A stretch of 5,948 bases of DNA from an uncultured Alphaproteobacteria bacterium. GTDB lineage: Bacteria; Pseudomonadota; Alphaproteobacteria; Rs-D84. This document shows positions 5,747 through 5,948 of the stretch, one piece after another; positions within the stretch are counted from its first letter, which is position 1, and each line of letters starts with the position of its first letter. The DNA lies in contig CALXNF010000012.1 of assembly GCA_944389685.1 (NCBI GenBank), positions 1 through 5,948 on the forward strand, written 5' to 3'. The translations under genes and the position numbers were made by a program. Below the pieces are notes generated by a model. The model saw nothing but the letters and a program-made list of their open reading frames with translations. It searched no databases and had not been told where the DNA came from.

Positions 5747-5948
5747 TTATTTCATACGAGAAAATTTTTCTTTCCAAAATGAACTCTTTTGCTTTTCTAA
5801 AGTCTTAAACTTTTCTACGGCAGTAAAGTATTCATCATTATGACGATAATACGAACAATTTTTTTTCTTGCACCTATACACCAGACTAAAATTGTCACAA
5901 TCCTGTGTAAAAAAATTTGGTATTAAATCACCGTCCATTGGATTAATA
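5747..5948 (-). CDS. Partial Cys-rich protein, paralogue of the 137-aa protein; 5' end outside window
   Basis: Only the C-terminal 66 residues are visible. The frame stays open to the window edge; the ATG at 5938 is not a credible start, because the three codons before it (Ile-Asn-Pro) continue the similarity to the 137-aa protein (Ile-Asp-Pro). Over these 66 residues the two proteins align without gaps with 28 identities, including DGD, IP, F, DC, the second and third cysteines (C-x8-C-x4-C), KK, YY, N, YF, AV, QK, W and E. The His residues of the 137-aa protein (82, 84, 90) are replaced by Asn, Phe and Asn, which argues against them as essential ligands. The gene ends 22 bases before the 137-aa gene, pointing to a tandem duplication inside one operon. 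Its function is unknown. Confidence 0.75.
   Translation of the reverse strand, partial: INPMDGDLIPNFFTQDCDNFSLVYRCKKKNCSYYRHNDEYFTAVEKFKTLEKQKSSFWKEKFSRMK

Overview
The window is AT-rich bacterial DNA and most likely comes from a low-GC alphaproteobacterium. The basis is the character of the acyl carrier protein and FabF sequences, recalled from family knowledge rather than searched. Genes are tightly spaced, with AAGG-type ribosome binding sites. No rRNA, tRNA, CRISPR array or complete insertion sequence was seen.

Region by region: (1) Bases 1-1653, plus strand: the 3' part, nearly all, of an AMP-forming acyl-CoA synthetase of the medium-chain (ACSM-like) branch, whose start lies before the window. 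A strong hairpin terminator follows. (2) Bases 1749-2520, plus strand: a single-gene unit with its own extended -10 promoter, encoding a lipoprotein of unknown function. (3) Bases 2519-2544: a bidirectional terminator shared with the convergent fabF gene. (4) Bases 2543-4246, minus strand: promoter, acpP, internal terminator, fabF. This is a fatty-acid synthesis unit in which acpP can be expressed above fabF. (5) Bases 4283-5948, minus strand: three closely spaced genes read in the order partial Cys-rich protein, 137-aa Cys-rich protein, tyrosine-recombinase-like protein. They end in a weak hairpin terminator just before the acpP control region.

Regions 1-4 are mostly core metabolism: acyl activation, the ACP carrier and a chain-extending ketosynthase. 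They may be linked only by the theme of acyl chemistry, since they sit in separate transcription units. Region 5 is the accessory part and the most unusual. The recombinase-like protein has a good P4-type N-terminal domain and core-binding region, but its catalytic domain is short and the Arg, Lys, His-x-x-Arg and Tyr positions cannot be found in it. The two proteins encoded upstream are paralogues (28 of 66 residues identical without gaps over the visible part of the second), with conserved cysteines spaced like a small metal-binding site. No known system was recognised. The cassette could be a decayed mobile element or one reused for DNA binding.
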